A stretch of DNA of 64,000 nucleotides, from the NCBI GenBank assembly GCA_951812655.1, contig OX638319.1, forward strand, positions 1,403,620-1,467,619, read 5' to 3'. Shown here one piece after another: positions 62,078 to 64,000 of this stretch (position 1 is its first letter; every line of letters begins with the position of its first letter). The stretch is from an uncultured Candidatus Nitrosopumilus sp. (lineage in GTDB: Archaea > Thermoproteota > Nitrososphaeria > Nitrososphaerales > Nitrosopumilaceae). A model generated the notes under the pieces. The model was not told the origin of the DNA. It did no database searches and worked only from the letters and a program-made list of their open reading frames with translations. Made by a program: the position numbers and the translations under genes.

Positions 62078-64000
62078 AACTGGGCAAAATGGGCGTGATC
62101 AATGTACCTCAGGCAGAGTCAATCAGCCTCAGATGCTATACTGGAAACTACAGGCCTGTCTCACGCTATTCCCACAACGAAAATGCCAATAATGGAATGG
62201 TGTTAACTTTCAGCACTGAGACCACTTCTGACCAGCAACAGACCCTGACCTTTGGCTCCTGTGCAGTCTGGATTAACGGCACATTGTATAAGATTTGTCT
62301 TTTCCATGATGAGAATCGGGACTCCGAGAAAGTTGATATGATAAAAAAAGTTGGAGAAACACTGCAAAAAGAAAAGGACTGCATTGTAACCGTATCATCC
62401 AAGGATGAGTTTGTGACAAGGGTCTTCTATCCGTATGTCTATGAGGCAAGGGCAAAGTATGTCGGCTTTGACTTGCCATACGAGTTGTCTAGACTTGCAT
62501 CATCATGGGGAACTGCAAGAAAAATCCAAGATGCGTTTTCAATGAAACTAGTTGATGGCATTCCACGTCTTCCCGCAATCAGGATTAAGAGCATAAACGG
62601 AAATGCGGCATTCATCCAGTTTGCAACTCCGCTAAGGACAAAAAGCGAGAAGAAGAAATTCCCAACCCGCAAGGTGTACAGAGGGTATTTCCTGGATTTG
62701 AAAACAATAGGACATGCAATGAGCAACAAGTCCTTTGATGCAATGGATGGACTTGCAAGAACGTTTGATGTAGATGCAAACCTGAAAAGCAAGAAAGGGA
62801 TTACGGAAGCTGCAATCAGAAGCAATGTGGACAAAACACTGACAATGTATAATATCTACTGCAGAATTATTTCCGTGTTACAGAATACGTTTTTGGTAAA
62901 ACCAAACAATGCAAACAATCTGTACTCTCCAGCTTCAATTGGGAAACACTATCTAGAGAAGCTAAACATCAAGCCGCTCCTGGAGAAAAATCCAGATTTT
63001 TCAAAAGAAATTCTAGGAAACATGATGACTGCATTTTATGCAGGACGGGTCGAAACCAGAATCAGAAAAACACCCGTTCCAGTTACTTATCTGGATTGCA
63101 CCAGTACCTATCCTACAATGTTCTTGCTGATGGAAATGTATCCGTTTTTGACTGCAGAGAAAATTGAACATTCTGTCACTACACAACAGACGCAGAAATT
63201 CCTTGATGGGGTCACCCTGCAGGACGTTTCACAAAAGGAGACATGGAGGCAGCTGACCACAATCTGCAAGGTAGTTCCAGACGGCAACATGATTGTGCCT
63301 GTACGCTCCGGATACGGCTCCAAGAAAGCCCAAAACATAGGCGTAAACCCTCTCAAAAGCACCGATGGAACGAGCCTGTGGTATACCGTATCTGACCTGA
63401 TAGCCTCAAAGTTGCTTACGGGTCACACATCAATAATTGAAAAGGCAATTACATTCTCTCCTGCAGGAATACAGCAAAACATTCCTGATGAGGACGTGGA
63501 AATTTTCAAGGGAGTGACAGTCAATCCGAGAAAAGAGAATTTCATCAAGCAACTAATCGAGAAGCGGTTGGAGATGAAGCGACCCTCAGAAAATTCTGAA
63601 ATTGATAGCACAATACAGAACACGATAAAAATAATCGCAAACACCGCAGCATACGGCATACACATCCAGGTAAACTCTGAAAAATCTGAGAAGCAAAACG
63701 AACCAGTAAAGGTCTATGGAATTGATGAATCGTTTTCCATAGATCAAAACACAGTATCAAGAAAGGAGATTCCTGCAAGGCACTTCAATCCCATATTGGG
63801 AGTCTTCTTGCCTGCAGCTGCAAGGTTAGTTTTGGCAGCCGCCGAAAGTATCGTTACATCACACAGAGACGGATACGTTGCCTACATGGATACAGACAGC
63901 ATTATGGTTTCACCAAAACATGCAAGTGGGATTCAGAAGTTTTTCCAGAAACTCAATCCATATGAAAACAAGGACGTGCAGATTATGAAAGTTGAAAAAT
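62074..64000 (+). CDS. Casposon-type family-B DNA polymerase, 3' end off window
   Basis: The open frame from the ATG at 62074 (coupled to the HNH stop) runs to the window edge with 642 codons. Residues about 40-75 are the likely Exo I region (VLTFSTETTSDQQQTLTFGS, where DTET would be expected), followed by an Exo II-like GFDLPYELSRLA near 130. Motif A is YLDCTSTYPT (D341), motif B KIIANTAAYG and motif C YMDTDSIMV. It copies casposon DNA. About 115 residues at its N-terminus are missing in the sister copy at 41366. Whether it is protein-primed rests on family knowledge, not on anything seen here. Confidence 0.92.
   Translation, partial: MKLGKMGVINVPQAESISLRCYTGNYRPVSRYSHNENANNGMVLTFSTETTSDQQQTLTFGSCAVWINGTLYKICLFHDENRDSEKVDMIKKVGETLQKEKDCIVTVSSKDEFVTRVFYPYVYEARAKYVGFDLPYELSRLASSWGTARKIQDAFSMKLVDGIPRLPAIRIKSINGNAAFIQFATPLRTKSEKKKFPTRKVYRGYFLDLKTIGHAMSNKSFDAMDGLARTFDVDANLKSKKGITEAAIRSNVDKTLTMYNIYCRIISVLQNTFLVKPNNANNLYSPASIGKHYLEKLNIKPLLEKNPDFSKEILGNMMTAFYAGRVETRIRKTPVPVTYLDCTSTYPTMFLLMEMYPFLTAEKIEHSVTTQQTQKFLDGVTLQDVSQKETWRQLTTICKVVPDGNMIVPVRSGYGSKKAQNIGVNPLKSTDGTSLWYTVSDLIASKLLTGHTSIIEKAITFSPAGIQQNIPDEDVEIFKGVTVNPRKENFIKQLIEKRLEMKRPSENSEIDSTIQNTIKIIANTAAYGIHIQVNSEKSEKQNEPVKVYGIDESFSIDQNTVSRKEIPARHFNPILGVFLPAAARLVLAAAESIVTSHRDGYVAYMDTDSIMVSPKHASGIQKFFQKLNPYENKDVQIMKVEK

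Larger units (their letters stand above)
58827..64000. mobile_element. Casposon core (family-1-like), right end beyond window
   Basis: A contiguous set: casposase and overlapping regulator on the minus strand and, divergently, zinc ribbon, putative DNA-binding protein, HNH nuclease and casposon-type polymerase with tight overlaps. Family-1 casposons of Nitrosopumilus are known to carry Cas1, a protein-primed type PolB, an HNH nuclease and HTH proteins. I could not find the terminal inverted repeats: the left end lies somewhere between repeat copy D (53.9 kb) and 58.8 kb, and the right end is beyond the window. Confidence 0.85.

Overview
The window looks like a chromosome segment of a marine ammonia-oxidising archaeon (Nitrososphaerota, Nitrosopumilus-like). 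The evidence is a low-GC archaeal gene set: TFB and TBP, family-B replicative polymerase, archaeal-type triosephosphate isomerase, an HTH-CBS regulator, a Hef/FANCM-type helicase, Lrp/RAM proteins, many tiny Cys-rich proteins, an AmoB-like protein, and casposase plus polymerase genes of the kind described for family-1 casposons of Nitrosopumilus. I recognised no rRNA, tRNA or CRISPR array.

Layout. (1) 0-11.4 kb is core and nearly all minus strand: two small accessory genes, HTH-CBS regulator, PPDK, TpiA, SemiSWEET, PolB, dCMP deaminase, then the Hef helicase (+) and a parvulin. (2) 11.6-14.2 kb is a small mobile-element scar: half of a 96-bp inverted-repeat element, a DUF3800 gene, a transposase tail, and a Cas1-family casposase carrying the tail of an out-of-frame overlapping HTH gene. 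(3) 14.2-32.5 kb is an array of about 18 secreted or membrane-anchored proteins, divergent from a repeat-rich 0.75-kb intergenic region (17.6-18.35 kb). Many (+) genes share near-identical start cassettes (MKTRLLII-like) and overlapping ATGA junctions. Four carry one shared Cys module, two are TIMP/NTR-like, and one strongly resembles archaeal AmoB. (4) 33-40.9 kb holds regulators (a TFB with half a zinc ribbon, an AbrB-like protein, Lrp, RAM-only proteins) and a sparse region of Cys-rich miniproteins. (5) 40.9-44.3 kb is a second mobile scar: a HEPN fragment, another copy of the 96-bp element, a casposon-type DNA polymerase missing its N-terminus exactly at that element's end, and a membrane-protein gene whose first codons are 21-bp tandem repeats. 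(6) 44.3-53.8 kb is mostly core: two Hsp20 genes, zinc miniproteins, a MoxR-DUF58-VWA-BatD-like operon, and a TBP gene interrupted by an in-frame TGA. (7) 53.9-64 kb is a mobile island: a complete 96-bp element, a RusA-like resolvase, a receiver protein plus a kinase with two GHKL ATPase domains, a cytosine-C5 methyltransferase, then the casposon core. The core is casposase and HTH regulator on the minus strand and, divergently, zinc ribbon, DNA-binding-like protein, HNH nuclease and DNA polymerase, the last running off the window.

How they fit. The casposon core (casposase + polymerase + HNH + regulator around one palindromic operator) is a self-synthesising transposon module. The casposase and polymerase copies at 12.9 and 41.4 kb have the same order and polarity and are broken on their facing sides, so they may be the two ends of an older casposon now separated by 27 kb. 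The 96-bp element lies beside every one of these scars. The secreted array is probably a cell-surface or periplasmic repertoire diversified by recombination at its conserved gene junctions. Function assignments rest on motifs read by eye; no database search was possible.
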